From NCBI RefSeq assembly GCF_016767175.1, contig NZ_CP068564.1, positions 1,364,001-1,428,000 on the forward strand: DNA of 64,000 nucleotides, read 5' to 3'. Positions 37,019-46,273 of this stretch are shown one piece after another (position 1 is the stretch's first letter; each line of letters starts with the position of its first letter). The notes beneath the pieces were generated by a model, which saw only the letters and a program-made list of their open reading frames with translations, had not been told where the DNA came from and ran no database searches. A program made the position numbers and the translations under genes. The DNA is from Keratinibaculum paraultunense (GTDB lineage: Bacteria > Bacillota > Clostridia > Tissierellales > Tepidimicrobiaceae).

Positions 37019-40000
37019 TACTTACAATAGCTTAAATCCTTAGAATACTAAAACTTGCTAAATGGGTTTTTCTTGTATTCTGGTGGCTTTTACAATAGCT
37101 TAAATCCTTAGAATACTAAAACTTGCTAAATGGGTTTTTCTTGTATTCTGGTGGCTTTTACAATAGCTTAAATCCTTAGAATACTAAAACTGTGTTCCTG
37201 GAGAAGGTCATTGAAAATTTCTTTTACAATAGCTTAAATCCTTAGAATACTAAAACTTTTATCCACTTACATTAACACAGATAATACTTTTACAATAGCT
37301 TAAATCCTTAGAATACTAAAACATGTCAGAGTTCGATTATCTTGTTGCAGAGCTTTTACAATAGCTTAAATCCTTAGAATACTAAAACGCAGGCAGAAAA
37401 CTGTGCTAACTACCTAGCCTTTTACAATAGCTTAAATCCTTAGAATACTAAAACTCAAAATCTGCAATAAGTCAATATTATTCAGGCTTTTACAATAGCT
37501 TAAATCCTTAGAATACTAAAACTTGCTATTGCACATGGGTATGCTCCCATGTCTTTTACAATAGCTTAAATCCTTAGAATACTAAAACCTCTTGGCTTTA
37601 ATAAGTTTGTTGGTGTAGCTTTTACAATAGCTTAAATCCTTAGAATACTAAAACTTCCTCTAAGCAGAGTGAAGGGAGGGGATACTTTTACAATAGCTTA
37701 AATCCTTAGAATACTAAAACAGCAGAAGAATTAAACTATTCATACGACTACTTTTACAATAGCTTAAATCCTTAGAATACTAAAACTATCTAATCCCGAT
37801 ACAGATGGCAATTATCTTTTACAATAGCTTAAATCCTTAGAATACTAAAACATACGTTCTTCTCATCAGCCGTTGGAGTATCTTTTACAATAGCTTAAAT
37901 CCTTAGAATACTAAAACAGAAATAATGTTAATGTAGAGGAGATGTAACTTTTACAATAGCTTAAATCCTTAGAATACTAAAACAGCAATGTACATCTTAG
38001 GGGGATGGGCATACTTTTACAATAGCTTAAATCCTTAGAATACTAAAACGGGGAGTGTTTAGACTATCTAATGAATGAACTTTTACAATAGCTTAAATCC
38101 TTAGAATACTAAAACTACTGTAGAAAACCCACTAACCATGTTAGACTTTTACAATAGCTTAAATCCTTAGAATACTAAAACAAAAAGAGGGGGATAAAAA
38201 TCCCTCACATTCTTTTACAATAGCTTAAATCCTTAGAATACTAAAACGGAAGAAGGCATCAAAGCACAAGTGGATCACTTTTACAATAGCTTAAATCCTT
38301 AGAATACTAAAACCAATTTAATCTCTTATAGTGCTGAGTCAGGCTTTTACAATAGCTTAAATCCTTAGAATACTAAAACTTTCAGCGTCTCCACCTTGAC
38401 ATACACTTCCTTTTACAATAGCTTAAATCCTTAGAATACTAAAACCAGAAAAAAGCCCTGTTGCCGAAGCGTTATCTTTTACAATAGCTTAAATCCTTAG
38501 AATACTAAAACTGCTTTTCCTTGCACGTGGTAGCTGTTTTTCTTTTACAATAGCTTAAATCCTTAGAATACTAAAACGTATGGCTTTCATTTATATAATA
38601 ACCCCCTCTTTTACAATAGCTTAAATCCTTAGAATACTAAAACAAAAATCCCCGTCAGTTTGTTCAACTTCTTCTTTTACAATAGCTTAAATCCTTAGAA
38701 TACTAAAACAGCTGGAGGTGATAGTATATGTTTAATAAACTTTTACAATAGCTTAAATCCTTAGAATACTAAAACGCCTAGGTGTGAAATAGTTGCTGTG
38801 AAGTGCTTTTACAATAGCTTAAATCCTTAGAATACTAAAACGCAGGGGTTTAGGACCAGGGGATTGGCCAACTTTTACAATAGCTTAAATCCTTAGAATA
38901 CTAAAACTTACTCCAACTAACTCTGTATATCTTTTTACTTTTACAATAGCTTAAATCCTTAGAATACTAAAACCAGCCAATATGCAAGGTTCTATTAGCT
39001 TAGCTTTTACAATAGCTTAAATCCTTAGAATACTAAAACGTTCCAAATTTACAACTTGCAATCCCACCACTTTTACAATAGCTTAAATCCTTAGAATACT
39101 AAAACCAATGAAGCAAATCAAGCTTATATGAGATTCTTTTACAATAGCTTAAATCCTTAGAATACTAAAACGCTGTTTTCAACTGCATTATATAGCATTG
39201 ACTTTTACAATAGCTTAAATCCTTAGAATACTAAAACTCATTCTGTGATATATAATATCTTTTATCACTTTTACAATAGCTTAAATCCTTAGAATACTAA
39301 AACCTAAAACTGAATCATCTGTAAGGAAAATTACTTTTACAATAGCTTAAATCCTTAGAATACTAAAACAATGTAAATCCAAAACTACAGTTGGACTTGC
39401 TTTTACAATAGCTTAAATCCTTAGAATACTAAAACTAGAATTTATTATTGTTCGGTCAATCCTTTCTTTTACAATAGCTTAAATCCTTAGAATACTAAAA
39501 CTTGTTGAGTTGGGAAATAACCTTGCTACTACTTTTACAATAGCTTAAATCCTTAGAATACTAAAACCATATTTATCGTATATATCCTTGAGTCGTACTT
39601 TTACAATAGCTTAAATCCTTAGAATACTAAAACCCCATCCACCACACTTGCAACCTATTGTAACTTTTACAATAGCTTAAATCCTTAGAATACTAAAACA
39701 ATGTCGGTTTAATGTATCTCTTGCTATTCCTTTTACAATAGCTTAAATCCTTAGAATACTAAAACAAGATGATAGATTACAAGGTAAAAAGAGTTCTTTT
39801 ACAATAGCTTAAATCCTTAGAATACTAAAACAGTAGAATCAATGTTGTAGTAGACCACTATCTTTTACAATAGCTTAAATCCTTAGAATACTAAAACGAC
39901 TACCAACTTTTATAAATTGATTATCAACTTTTACAATAGCTTAAATCCTTAGAATACTAAAACTGCTAGGGGTTAAAGCTCTAGCAGATTTAGCTTTTAC

Positions 40001-40161
40001 AATAGCTTAAATCCTTAGAATACTAAAACAGTGTTGATATTGTCAACTTCAATGATGTCCTTTTACAATAGCTTAAATCCTTAGAATACTAAAACTGCAT
40101 AACTCTCAATCCACTGTCTGTAAATCTTTTACAATAGCTTAAATCCTTAGAATACTAAAAC
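37019..40161 (-). CRISPR. Type II CRISPR array, 48 repeats and 47 spacers
   Basis: The 36-base repeats begin CTTTTACAATAGC and end GAATACTAAAAC on the + strand. On the crRNA (minus) strand they begin GTTTTAG, as is usual for type II. The period is about 66 bases. Spacers are 30 bases, except three of 32 (first, second and seventh from 37019) and one of 29. The repeat at 37019 differs at its first three bases, which marks the old, leader-distal end. Repeats are otherwise uniform. The first two spacers at that end are identical. Transcription should run from the leader at 40162-40199 toward 37019, like the cas genes. Confidence 0.98.
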
Positions 40162-40199
40162 CTCAAATTAATTATAATATATTTTTTTAATTAATTAAA
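40162..40199 (-). promoter_or_regulatory. CRISPR leader and array promoter
   Basis: On the minus strand TTTAAT (40199-40194), a 17-base spacer and TATAAT (40176-40171) precede the first repeat. The leader ends ATTTGAG directly at the repeat, the leader-anchoring motif known from streptococcal II-A arrays. The -35 overlaps the last two sense codons of csn2, so the leader is unusually compact. Confidence 0.75.
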
Positions 40200-41234
40200 G
40201 CTAGCCAAGAAATTATACTCTAATTTTGATAAATTTATCTTCTTAATTTCTCCTATACTTTCTTCTCCTAATAATTTTAAAAATATAAGCGTAATTATAG
40301 TTTCTTTCGTAGGCAAATATTGTTTCCCTTTTGTATGGAAAGGAAGTTTTTGAAGCAAAGAGCATAATACTTCACATTTCTTAGGAACATTATTGTCTGG
40401 GTAATTTCTACAAATAGATTCATAAGTAATATCAAAGTCACCTAGCTTTATTATATCTTCGTTAACAATATAAGTATTATTAAATATTCTGTAATCTACA
40501 AATACACCTTTTTCGCTACTTGGAATTATCCATATTCCAAAATTCGAATATTTTTCTGTTAATTCAAATAATATTCTTACTAATTTTTCATATTCTCTTA
40601 CCTCCATTTTGGAATCTAATCTGTCAATAATCACTCTAGTTTTTTTGCCTTCTTCTAATATTAGTTCTATTATATTTATAAATAGATCAACCACTTGCGA
40701 ATCCTCTAATAACCATAAAGGAATTCTTTCTTCGACCGCGTTTGCAAAATTTATATCTATAAAGTTTTTTATTATCTTATCTAAATTAATTTCATTTATT
40801 TCAGTTTTTACAAAAATATCTGTAGTAGCTAATTTTTCCTCTATTAGATTATCTATACATATTGAAAGTTCTATCAATGATTTATCAACCTTTTCTATAA
40901 CTTCATTTATTGATAATTCTATATTTAGCGATAACAAATATTCCATTAATGTAGAACCTTTTTTCGTTGTAAGTTCATCGAGAATATCCTCTGTCTCAGA
41001 CAGCCTTATTACAATTATATCATTCTTTTTTAATATCTTCCCATTTTCCCTAACCTCTGGATAATATCCATTCATAGCTTCAATATCTAAATCCGAAAAC
41101 CTATATCCACTAAATATTTTACAATAAACATCTAATATAATTCTAATTAAATAATTATTGCTTCCTATGATTTGAATAGCACTATCATCATCAAATTCAA
41201 ATATCTTTAATCCTTTAAAATATATTTCATTCAT
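40191..41234 (-). CDS. csn2: Csn2, long (Csn2-St-like) form
   Basis: This 347-residue protein sits in the csn2 position after cas2 of a type II-A locus. Canonical Csn2 is about 220 residues. The long form known from the Streptococcus thermophilus CRISPR1 locus is about 350, which fits both the size here and the compact Cas9 beside it. The opening INEIYFKGLKIFEFDDDSA-like beta segment, the long helical middle (LSINEVIEKVDKSLIELSIC) and TRVIIDRLDSKMEVREYEKL match a Csn2 ATPase-fold layout. Csn2 rings bind DNA ends during spacer acquisition with Cas1, Cas2 and Cas9. The start overlaps the cas2 stop codon. Identification rests on context and general features. Confidence 0.8.
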   Translation of the reverse strand: MNEIYFKGLKIFEFDDDSAIQIIGSNNYLIRIILDVYCKIFSGYRFSDLDIEAMNGYYPEVRENGKILKKNDIIVIRLSETEDILDELTTKKGSTLMEYLLSLNIELSINEVIEKVDKSLIELSICIDNLIEEKLATTDIFVKTEINEINLDKIIKNFIDINFANAVEERIPLWLLEDSQVVDLFINIIELILEEGKKTRVIIDRLDSKMEVREYEKLVRILFELTEKYSNFGIWIIPSSEKGVFVDYRIFNNTYIVNEDIIKLGDFDITYESICRNYPDNNVPKKCEVLCSLLQKLPFHTKGKQYLPTKETIITLIFLKLLGEESIGEIKKINLSKLEYNFLASFN

Positions 41235-41557
41235 TATATTATCACCAGGTTTTCAGAACCTAAAATCTTTTGCTTTTTCTTAGCATCACATACTATATGT
41301 ACCATATCTTCAAATTGTTTTTCTGTAATTGTTAATAGTTGTATGTCTCCCTTTTGTGGGGCATTTTGTTTTATCCTATAATAAAATTTGTTAGCAAAAC
41401 TTCTATTCGGACAAGTTCGTATATATACTGAATATTGAAGCATCTCAAAACCATTTTCAATTAAAAATTTTCTAAACCTTCTATAAGCCCTTCTTTCATG
41501 ATCTGTAGTTGTTGGTAAATCAAATATACATATAACTCTCACAGCTACATACCTCAT
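41234..41557 (-). CDS. cas2: Cas2 adaptation nuclease
   Basis: This 107-residue Cas2 forms the dimer that bridges two Cas1 dimers in the spacer integration complex. The ferredoxin-like fold signature is visible: RVICIFDLPTTTDHERRAYR with the conserved aspartate after the first strand, then FEMLQYSVYIRTCPNRS and GDIQLLTITEKQFEDM. Length and motifs are typical of type II-A. It overlaps cas1 by 4 bases and csn2 by 1, so all three are translated from one message. Confidence 0.95.
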   Translation of the reverse strand: MRYVAVRVICIFDLPTTTDHERRAYRRFRKFLIENGFEMLQYSVYIRTCPNRSFANKFYYRIKQNAPQKGDIQLLTITEKQFEDMVHIVCDAKKKQKILGSENLVII

Positions 41558-42492
41558 TTCTTTATCCCTTCTAACGTTTTAATTTTAATATTTAAAATTT
41601 GATTCTTATTATCCTTTTCAGGATCCAGATAATCAAAGCATTGGAGCACAAACTTATCTATAACAGTAGATATCTTTTGATATTGATTATCAAATCTTAC
41701 CCTGAAAGAAAGTATCCCTATTAAATAAGCTCTAACTTCTTGAGAAAGAAATTTAACCTCTTCCTCAGATTCTAATAAATAATTTATTACATAGGCATCT
41801 ATAACTGGTCGAAAAATTTCTAAAAAATCATCTGCCAAACAAAAAGAGTTATATTCACTTTTATGAAATATTCCCAAACATGGATTGTATCCATAACTGA
41901 CAATTGCCCTTGTTATATAAGCTCTAATTATAGCATAACCATAATTTAACATTGCGTTTTCAATACAATCGATTCCTCTAGAAAAATCATTGCCAAATAT
42001 CGTATTAAAATATACTTTAGCAGCATGTCCCTCTCTATTGGATGTATCTCCAGGCAATACATCTGTAATATAGTTCTGTAGTTGTATATACTTTTCTTCA
42101 TTTCTCGTGAAAAGATATAATACTTCGCTTTGATTATAAATTTTATATTTAATTATTTTTTGCCATAGTTTATCTTTTACATTTTCACCCCATTGTACCT
42201 GTTTTCGCACCATTTTTACAGTTCTACTATGCTGATTAAAAGGAATATACATCCCACAAGGTATATGTTTCTTATCACAAGTAACTAATACTACATTATA
42301 AGAAGAACAAGCAGCCAGTAATCTAGTTGTAATACTAGTAGTCATTCCATCAAGAACTATTACTCCTATATCACTCAATGGAATTACATATTTATTTTCT
42401 CCTTTATGAATCTCAACATTATCTAAATAAACTTTTAAATGATCTCCATCATCCACCATCACATTTCTCCAGCTCACATATTTTACCCCCAA
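41554..42492 (-). CDS. cas1: Cas1 CRISPR integrase
   Basis: This 312-residue Cas1 is the integrase that inserts new spacers at the leader end. Its N-terminal beta domain begins WRNVMVDDGDHLKVYLDN. The catalytic helical domain has NREGHAAKVYF with the metal-binding glutamate, PCLGIFHKSEYNSF with the histidine and LADDFLEIFRPVID with the final acidic residue. Sequence and length fit the type II-A group. It lies downstream of cas9, with the tracrRNA in the 105-base gap, and overlaps cas2. The cluster order cas9-tracr-cas1-cas2-csn2-array is in one direction. Confidence 0.96.
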   Translation of the reverse strand: MGVKYVSWRNVMVDDGDHLKVYLDNVEIHKGENKYVIPLSDIGVIVLDGMTTSITTRLLAACSSYNVVLVTCDKKHIPCGMYIPFNQHSRTVKMVRKQVQWGENVKDKLWQKIIKYKIYNQSEVLYLFTRNEEKYIQLQNYITDVLPGDTSNREGHAAKVYFNTIFGNDFSRGIDCIENAMLNYGYAIIRAYITRAIVSYGYNPCLGIFHKSEYNSFCLADDFLEIFRPVIDAYVINYLLESEEEVKFLSQEVRAYLIGILSFRVRFDNQYQKISTVIDKFVLQCFDYLDPEKDNKNQILNIKIKTLEGIKK

Positions 42493-42501
42493 TCAAAAAC
42501 C

Positions 42502-42584
42502 AAAAAAGCCCCTTTCGGGGCGAATTCGGCTTAAAGCCTTATTTTAGTAGGCTCTAAGAATTTAAGCTATTGTGTAAATATTTA
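42502..42584 (-). ncRNA. tracrRNA
   Basis: On the minus strand an anti-repeat beginning ACAATAGCTTAAATTCTTAG complements the crRNA repeat over about 30 bases with a small bulge. It is followed by a short nexus-like hairpin (AAGGCTTTAAGCC) and a terminator hairpin GCCCCGAAAGGGGC with a T run ending at 42502. It lies between cas9 and cas1 in their direction. The 5' end is estimated from the promoter at 42592-42620. Confidence 0.9.
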
Positions 42585-42591
42585 CAATATT

Positions 42592-42620
42592 ATAATACTA
42601 TAAATCATTGATATTGTCAA
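42592..42620 (-). promoter_or_regulatory. tracrRNA promoter embedded in the 3' end of cas9
   Basis: Minus-strand TTGACA (42620-42615) lies in the last codons of cas9 (VDNINDL). A 17-base spacer crosses the cas9 stop codon, and TATTAT (42597-42592) follows. The anti-repeat starts about 20 bases later. Confidence 0.7.
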
Positions 42621-45600
42621 CTGTAAATTCTAGTTTTAGCCTCTCACCCGTAACATTGAATATATTTCCTAAAATATCAGTATGATATTTACTAAATCTT
42701 AATACTTTTTTCCCTATTGTAGGTTTGTTTCTTGGTTTAAACTCTTTTTTATCAATAGGTTTTACTTCAATTCTATTAGGGCTACCTGATATAGATGATA
42801 GGAATCTATATCTATGCTCTACTTCAGGTTCATCCTTATATGTTATGCCTACTATATCATTCTCATATAAAGAAAATAAAAATTCATAGGATTCATCTAT
42901 CCCTAGCCCTCCTTTCATTTGAGAGTAAACTTTATCCTCCAAAATATATTTTCCTTCCTTAAAACTAATATCATTATACTTAATCCCTAAGTTTTTATAA
43001 TCACCAGTTTCTTGATTATAATATACGTCTGTCCTAAATGGTTTTAAAGAAAGCAATATTACTTTTTTATCATCACTTACATTTTTCATCTTAGTTAATT
43101 CTATATGCTCTCCCAATTTATTGGATAAATATTTAATATCTTTAACTACAGGTCCATTGCCCTTTTTTGAATATTTTCTAATGTATCCATGTTCCCGCCT
43201 ATAAGCTTCAAAAGGATTCGGGTTTTCTCCTTCATATTCATCAATAATTTTCACAAGTTTTTCAAAGGTCTTAGGATCATGTTTACGCATCAATATTTCA
43301 CTTTCATTAGGATCCTCAAATTTCTTTAGATCTTTTTTAATTAGCTTAATTACCGATTTTGCTACCGCATTATCATAGATGTTTTTATATTTTTTTACTA
43401 CATAATCTTCTCCATTTACCCGCCTTGTAGAATATAGTGTTGCATCTGCTATTGCCCTATTTACCTTTGTATCTATTTTATGAGAATATTTGATCTTATT
43501 TACAGCTTTATCTAAATCAGCAATAAATCCTTGCCAAGGCAACCTATATACTTCTTTATCATATTCTTTATTGCTTATTACCTTCCAAAGTTTTTTATCA
43601 TATCTACCTAATTGCTGTAAAAATGGATTTCTTATAGTACCTTCACTTTGTCCTAACATATAAGTTGCAGCAACAATTGTTGCATCTACACCATGATGCT
43701 CGAAGGATTTATCTCTATCTTTTTCAATACCCCACCTTTTCCTTAATTGATAAGTAAACTTTCCTCTAATAACATGAATTTGAGTATCTTTTCCTTTTGC
43801 TTTCATAAATTCTTGGAGACCATTTAATATAACTTTAGAAGCATATCTAGTATCATTTAAATTTCTGCTAATAAATTTTTGCCTTACATCATATTTATTT
43901 ATATCTTCCTCAAATGTCAATAAATCATATTTTATTTTATTTATTTTTTTGTTTTTTAATAATTTTGATGCCCTTTGTTTTATTTCATCATAATTAATTT
44001 CCTTAGAAGATACATAAAAAGCTCCAAAAGGAGTCCTTTGTCCCTTCAATTGATTAGCATATGAATACACTAACACCTTGTTATTTAGACTATCATCTAA
44101 AGATATAGATTTAGGAACTATATGATCTATTTCAAAAGTATTAGGATTGTTTACTAAATCATCAATTGATATAACTTTGCCTGTATACATACACTTTCCG
44201 TCTTGTTGGTACCATAGTCTTATTTTGGTTACTAGTTCCTTTTGCCCATGGAGTTGTGTTTCTGTAATACCATATTCATTCCTTGCTCTATTTATAGCTT
44301 CATTTTTTTCTTTTTCGTTTTGTTTTTGAATATCATTTAATTTTTTTCTCTGTTCTTTTTCATTGGTTTCGCGGGGCATTTCTATGACTATAGCTTCTAA
44401 GTCTCCATATTTTTTTATTATCGCATTAACTATTCTAATACTTTGATTAACAGATCTTCTAACAACTGGATTGTAAATTTCTTCATTTAAAAATCCCACA
44501 GGTATATACTTATAACCTTTAAAACTATCCTGTATATTCTTTTTAATCCCCTTTTCAGTTAAAATATTCATTTGATTCTTAGATTCAGAATATAATTCTT
44601 TTCTCATTTCTCTCATTATCTTTAATGAAAAGGAATGCCATCTTGCGTATGCTGATTTATTACTTTGCAAATAGGTAAAAAGCATTTGTACATCTTCATC
44701 AGTGAATTCTGGAAATTCCTCGTTGCATTTTTTCTTTAAAGTTTTGTAGTCCATGCTTAAGCTTAAAACTTCAGCTAATCTATCTTTCTTTTCAATATCA
44801 TATTCTTCATAATTAATGCTAGTAACCTTTAGAAACTTTTTAATTTTCCTTTCAACTTCAAAAGTGTGAAATTCAGGCTTCCCATTCTTATCAATTCTAA
44901 ATCCTTTTATATCATTTATATCATCTAATCCTGTATTTTTCTTAATTATAGTCATAATCCTTACATTATTAGAACTTAATATATCTTCTACTATGTTCTT
45001 TTTTTCTTCTTCAGTTAGTTTCCTACCTTCCACCGTAATATTGTTTAAATCATTCAGCAAATTAAATTCCTGAGCAGTAAAAGATGAAGCTGGAGCACGA
45101 CGCTGATCTGGATAAATGCTACATCTCCCAATAAGTTCCTCAAAAATACTCTCAATAGTAGTTCCATCAGTCTTATATATACCGTAGTTTGTCCTATTTT
45201 TTTCATCTCCGGGTCCAACATAAAATTCCCTTTTCCTAGTGATTATATCTGTATACTTTTTTATAAACTCATCATCAATCTGTGGGTAATATTTTTTCTG
45301 TTGTCCTAATATAGCAATAGCTTCCCTTTCGTATGAACTTGTAGTAAAGACATTAATCAATATTTCTTCACTATCTTCATTTTCTACTTCTATTATTCCC
45401 CTTACCTTCCCATACTTTTCTAACCTTTCTAGCTGTATCTCACAGGGAAACTTTTCTTTAGATAATTCTTTGTTTATTTTTAAAGATTGATCTAAATTCT
45501 TTCCCTCATCCTCCATCTCATCTAAATAAGAAATTCCTCTTCTTTTAGCCAAATGAAAAAGTGCTGCATATAATTCTTCTGGGGTTAATTTTTCTTTTAA

Positions 45601-45873
45601 ACCTCTAACTCTAAGCTCATATGGATTTAAGTTAATAGTATCTGGAGGACTAAAGCCATTTTCACTAAGAAGCTCTTCAACATTCTGAAGACGATATCTT
45701 TTTCGTCGTAGTGTTCTTCTCGCCGATCTAGCCTCTCTTCTTTGTTGATTGCTACTTGCATCAGCTGATTTGAATAATCTTACTCCCATATCAATTATTT
45801 CATTATTATCTGTATTAATTAGACTCCATCCCACGCTTGCAATTCCAATGTCTAGCCCCAATACATTGCCCAT
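42598..45873 (-). CDS. cas9: Cas9, compact type II-A effector nuclease
   Basis: This 1091-residue RNA-guided nuclease has all catalytic residues: RuvC-I Asp8 (GLDIGIASVGW), bridge helix 45-63 (RREARSARRTLRRKR), RuvC-II Glu498 (IVIEMPRETN), HNH Asp583-His584 with Asn607 (EIDHIVPKS, YANQLKGQ), and RuvC-III His727-Asp730 (HHGVDAT). The C-terminal 350 residues form the PAM-interacting region. The length is in the range of the S. thermophilus CRISPR1 and Staphylococcus aureus enzymes. GAGGTGAT precedes the ATG. Upstream lie a 31-codon frame and a duplicated operator-promoter at 46139-46175 pointing at cas9. The PAM cannot be deduced from the window. Confidence 0.97.
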   Translation of the reverse strand: MGNVLGLDIGIASVGWSLINTDNNEIIDMGVRLFKSADASSNQQRREARSARRTLRRKRYRLQNVEELLSENGFSPPDTINLNPYELRVRGLKEKLTPEELYAALFHLAKRRGISYLDEMEDEGKNLDQSLKINKELSKEKFPCEIQLERLEKYGKVRGIIEVENEDSEEILINVFTTSSYEREAIAILGQQKKYYPQIDDEFIKKYTDIITRKREFYVGPGDEKNRTNYGIYKTDGTTIESIFEELIGRCSIYPDQRRAPASSFTAQEFNLLNDLNNITVEGRKLTEEEKKNIVEDILSSNNVRIMTIIKKNTGLDDINDIKGFRIDKNGKPEFHTFEVERKIKKFLKVTSINYEEYDIEKKDRLAEVLSLSMDYKTLKKKCNEEFPEFTDEDVQMLFTYLQSNKSAYARWHSFSLKIMREMRKELYSESKNQMNILTEKGIKKNIQDSFKGYKYIPVGFLNEEIYNPVVRRSVNQSIRIVNAIIKKYGDLEAIVIEMPRETNEKEQRKKLNDIQKQNEKEKNEAINRARNEYGITETQLHGQKELVTKIRLWYQQDGKCMYTGKVISIDDLVNNPNTFEIDHIVPKSISLDDSLNNKVLVYSYANQLKGQRTPFGAFYVSSKEINYDEIKQRASKLLKNKKINKIKYDLLTFEEDINKYDVRQKFISRNLNDTRYASKVILNGLQEFMKAKGKDTQIHVIRGKFTYQLRKRWGIEKDRDKSFEHHGVDATIVAATYMLGQSEGTIRNPFLQQLGRYDKKLWKVISNKEYDKEVYRLPWQGFIADLDKAVNKIKYSHKIDTKVNRAIADATLYSTRRVNGEDYVVKKYKNIYDNAVAKSVIKLIKKDLKKFEDPNESEILMRKHDPKTFEKLVKIIDEYEGENPNPFEAYRREHGYIRKYSKKGNGPVVKDIKYLSNKLGEHIELTKMKNVSDDKKVILLSLKPFRTDVYYNQETGDYKNLGIKYNDISFKEGKYILEDKVYSQMKGGLGIDESYEFLFSLYENDIVGITYKDEPEVEHRYRFLSSISGSPNRIEVKPIDKKEFKPRNKPTIGKKVLRFSKYHTDILGNIFNVTGERLKLEFTVDNINDL

Positions 45874-45886
45874 AGTTTATCACCTC

Positions 45887-45982
45887 TTAAATCATTTTTA
45901 AAAAGCTAACTTTCAACTCCATGTCATTTAATCTATTTCCCAACTTTTTTAGTTCTTCTTCAGTGAAAGTAAACTTTCTCAT
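45887..45982 (-). CDS. Possible 31-residue protein upstream of cas9
   Basis: ATG at 45982 to TAA at 45887 encodes MRKFTFTEEELKKLGNRLND plus 11 residues, an amphipathic, protein-like helix sequence. The stop is 13 bases before the cas9 ATG, so translation could be coupled to cas9. A TATAAT box and a nine-codon frame that ends in TAATG (stop and this start overlapping) lie just upstream. The ribosome binding site is weak (GAAGAAG). I do not recognise the peptide; it may be a leader peptide or a relic of a larger gene. Confidence 0.4.
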   Translation of the reverse strand: MRKFTFTEEELKKLGNRLNDMELKVSFLKMI

Positions 45983-46063
45983 TAATATTTTACTTCTTCA
46001 AATTTCACCATTATACTATATCATTCTACAAATATTTAATATTTCCTTCTAAATTTTATATTC

Positions 46064-46207
46064 AAATAAATATTAACTTTCCTCCAAAATTCCATTCTTT
46101 GAACTTATACAAAGCATATTCATAAATTTTCCTTTCTCGTAATAATATATTACAATTTTAATAATATTTTGTCAATGGAATGTATGTTTTTGTGGGATTT
46201 AGTTACT
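46064..46207. repeat. Direct repeat, right copy, upstream of cas9
   Basis: 144 bases identical by eye to 36208-36373 after removal of a 22-base segment that carried the start codon and ribosome binding site. The coding fragment is therefore dead, but the promoter and operator are preserved and point toward cas9. Confidence 0.9.
46139..46175 (-). promoter_or_regulatory. Duplicated operator-promoter facing cas9
   Basis: Minus-strand TTGACA (46175-46170), 17 bases, TAATAT (46152-46147), and palindrome GTAATATATTATTAC (46139-46153) over the -10. The nearest downstream genes are the 31-codon frame and cas9, about 265 bases away, with no terminator seen between. Confidence 0.7.
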
Positions 46208-46215
46208 GTATTATT

Positions 46216-46239
46216 AAAGACACCCTCTCGGATGTCTTT
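46216..46239 (-). terminator. Hairpin downstream of the lipoprotein operon
   Basis: The minus-strand stem AAAGACATCC / GGGTGTCTTT is fully paired with one G-U. The T tract is weak (TTTAATAAT), so termination may be partial. It separates the lipoprotein genes from the promoter facing cas9. Confidence 0.5.
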
Positions 46240-46273
46240 ACTTAATGTTTCTCCTAATATACGTACTTTTCAC

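Noticed and set aside
40042-40071. A spacer shares TTGATATTGTCAACT with the cas9 3' end / tracrRNA promoter (about 42609-42623)
   Set aside because: Only 15 of 30 bases match, and a match of this length is expected by chance between the spacers and an AT-rich window. Not self-targeting.
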